A stretch of DNA of 7,072 nucleotides from Alphaproteobacteria bacterium. Lineage in GTDB: Bacteria; Pseudomonadota; Alphaproteobacteria; Micavibrionales; Micavibrionaceae. The notes beneath the pieces were generated by a model. The model did no database searches and was not told the DNA's origin. It worked only from the letters and a program-made list of their open reading frames with translations. Both the position numbers and the translations under genes were made by a program. Location: assembly GCA_030639165.1 (NCBI GenBank), contig DAOWDF010000259.1, positions 1 to 7,072 of the forward strand, written 5' to 3'. Each line of letters starts with the position of its first letter. The stretch's first letter is position 1. Positions 5,878 through 7,072 of this stretch are shown one piece after another.

Positions 5878-5888
5878 TCAGGGCTAAT

Positions 5889-6968
5889 CTAGTCTGGCAC
5901 AACAATATTGCTAATCGCGCTTGCAGGTAGGTCAACACCAAAGCAACGCTGGTAATATTCTGCAATTATCGGACGCTCTGCCTCATCACATTTATTTAAG
6001 AACGCCAGCCTGAACGCAAGCTCCCTATCATTAAAGATAAGGAAATTCTCCGCCCAACCAATAACAGTACGCGGGGACATCAAGGTCGAAAGATCACCAT
6101 TAACAAAACCTGTTCGCGTTAGATCAGCTAGCGTTACCATCTTGCTAATCATATCGCGCCCCTTATCATCACCAAGTTCAGGCAGCTTTGCCAGCACTAT
6201 AGATGCCTCCTTATCATGCGAAAGATAATTCAGTGTAGTAACAACATTCCACCTATCCATCTGCCCTTGATTGATTTGCTGCGTACCATGATAAAGCCCT
6301 GAAGTATCACCAAGCCCGATTGTATTACTCGTCGCAAATAATCTAAATGCAGGGTGAGGCCTGATAACCATATTCTGGTCAAGCAAGGTCAAACGCCCTT
6401 CCGCCTCCAACACTCTTTGAATAACAAACATAACATCTGGCCGCCCAGCGTCATACTCATCAAAGACCAGCGCCACAGGGTTTTGGATAGACCAAGGCAG
6501 AAGCCCCTCTTTCCAACGGGTAATTTGCTTACCATCCTGAAGAACAATAGTATCCTTACCAATCAAATCCATACGGCTAACATGGCTGTCGAGGTTAATA
6601 CGCACACAAGGCCAGTTCAAACGCGCAGCCACTTGCTCAATATGCGTTGACTTACCTGTCCCGTGATAACCTTGTACCATAACGCGGCGGTTATGCTCAA
6701 ACCCTGCCAAAATCGCTAGCGTAGTATCGGGATCAAATTTATATGTCGGATCTACCTCAGGAACATTTGATGCTGCCTCGCTAAAGCCTGAAACTTCCCA
6801 ATCTGTATCAATGCCGAATGTCTCACGCACATTATATTTACAATCAGGGATAGAGGTGTACTTCCCCTCTTTTGCTTTAACTTGAGTTATGCTGAAGGAC
6901 ATGCCGCGCTCTAGCTTATCGTCCTTGGCAGCCTCTGTTCGTTCTTTGTCTGTATCTATATTTGTCAT
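5889..6968 (-). CDS. cobS: CobS-like cobaltochelatase AAA+ ATPase subunit
   Basis: CobS is the AAA+ ring ATPase (MoxR-related) that, with CobT, drives metal insertion by CobN in aerobic cobalamin synthesis. From the ATG at 6968 it has 359 residues, about 25-30 more than usual; the extra length is a polar N-terminal extension before the conserved KYNVRETFGID. Seen in order are NRRVMVQGYHGTGKST (Walker A, about 100-108), VALVFDEYDAGRPD (Walker B, Asp/Glu about 170-171), FATSNTIGLGD (sensor 1), QMDRWN (Arg-finger region), GDLSTLMSPRTVIGWAEN, and the CobS ending LNKCDEAERPIIAEYYQRCFG. An in-frame ATG at 6986 would add six residues but overlaps a TATAAT, and neither ATG has a Shine-Dalgarno, so the start is tentative. 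It is upstream of cobT in transcription direction, but an opposite-strand gene and about 590 nt intervene. Confidence 0.95.
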   Translation of the reverse strand: MTNIDTDKERTEAAKDDKLERGMSFSITQVKAKEGKYTSIPDCKYNVRETFGIDTDWEVSGFSEAASNVPEVDPTYKFDPDTTLAILAGFEHNRRVMVQGYHGTGKSTHIEQVAARLNWPCVRINLDSHVSRMDLIGKDTIVLQDGKQITRWKEGLLPWSIQNPVALVFDEYDAGRPDVMFVIQRVLEAEGRLTLLDQNMVIRPHPAFRLFATSNTIGLGDTSGLYHGTQQINQGQMDRWNVVTTLNYLSHDKEASIVLAKLPELGDDKGRDMISKMVTLADLTRTGFVNGDLSTLMSPRTVIGWAENFLIFNDRELAFRLAFLNKCDEAERPIIAEYYQRCFGVDLPASAISNIVVPD

Positions 6969-6984
6969 GGAAGTGAATATAACC

Positions 6985-6990
6985 ATTATA
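6985..6990 (-). promoter_or_regulatory. Possible -10 box for cobS
   Basis: The minus strand reads TATAAT here. Transcription would begin near 6978, leaving only about a 10-nt leader before the ATG at 6968 and excluding the ATG at 6986. The best -35 match (ACGACA, four of six) needs a long 19-nt spacer, so this is weak. Confidence 0.3.
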
Positions 6991-7032
6991 TTTTACTTGT
7001 GCAATGAGTTGTCGTCCTTTAACACAACTTAT

Positions 7033-7072
7033 ATGAGTGATAAAAAACGTATATACAAACCAAAAAAGATTA
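7033..7072 (+). CDS. Possible start of a divergent gene, cut by the window end
   Basis: An ATG at 7033 opens a frame reading MSDKKRIYKPKKI up to the window end, a lysine-rich start divergent from cobS. There is no clear Shine-Dalgarno before it, and only 13 codons are visible, so it may be chance. No family can be named. Confidence 0.3.
   Translation, partial: MSDKKRIYKPKKI

Noticed and set aside
6987..7072. Cobalamin riboswitch upstream of cobS
   Set aside because: I looked for a B12-box-like element and a long structured leader before cobS. Only 86 nt are present, with no recognisable box and a likely very short leader. The 5295-5448 region before cobT likewise shows none.

Overview
The window is AT-rich, gene-dense chromosomal DNA that looks alphaproteobacterial. 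The evidence is the gene set: CobS and CobT of the class-II cobaltochelatase type, an alphaproteobacterial-style J-domain protein next to a BolA gene, and a ribbon-helix-helix (RHH) protein of the PF13467 kind. The low GC content and a 120-bp composite palindrome between genes resemble host-associated or small-genome alphaproteobacterial lineages. That placement is inference; no rRNA or other marker is present to fix it.

Layout: (1) 1-1847, plus strand: the 3' part of accA (acetyl-CoA carboxylase carboxyltransferase alpha subunit), followed after 24 nt by a GT4-family glycosyltransferase, probably in one operon. (2) 1909-2680, minus strand: bolA, then a small RHH protein about 90 nt downstream of it. 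(3) 2681-2732: a compact divergent promoter centred on a 16-nt AT palindrome. The rightward promoter is so close to the ATG of the next gene that its mRNA should be leaderless or nearly so. (4) 2733-3335, plus: a J-domain co-chaperone with an N-terminal Cys/His putative zinc site. (5) 3337-3456: a nested palindromic repeat-like element between the convergent J-domain gene and cobT. (6) 3468-5294, minus: cobT, with a vWA/MIDAS domain at its C-terminus and a long acidic linker. (7) 5449-5877, plus: an unrecognised small secreted or membrane-anchored protein lying between cobT and cobS on the opposite strand. (8) 5889-6968, minus: cobS, an AAA+ ATPase. (9) 6987-7072: an intergenic stretch and possibly the first codons of a divergent gene.

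The common thread of the right-hand part is the bolA / J-domain / cobS / cobT neighbourhood, which I recall as recurrent in alphaproteobacteria. CobS and CobT are the AAA+ motor and MIDAS partner of a metal chelatase-type machine. No CobN or other B12 gene is visible, so this window gives no support for a dedicated cobalamin role. BolA (iron-sulfur-related) and a J-protein with a metal-binding-like site fit a metal or protein-remodelling role equally well. The most unusual local points are the unrelated secreted-protein gene splitting cobS from cobT, the overlapping face-to-face promoters that would drive it and cobT, the leaderless-type promoter of the J-domain gene, and the composite palindrome. 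I saw no clearly new defence system, CRISPR array, transposase or RNA gene.
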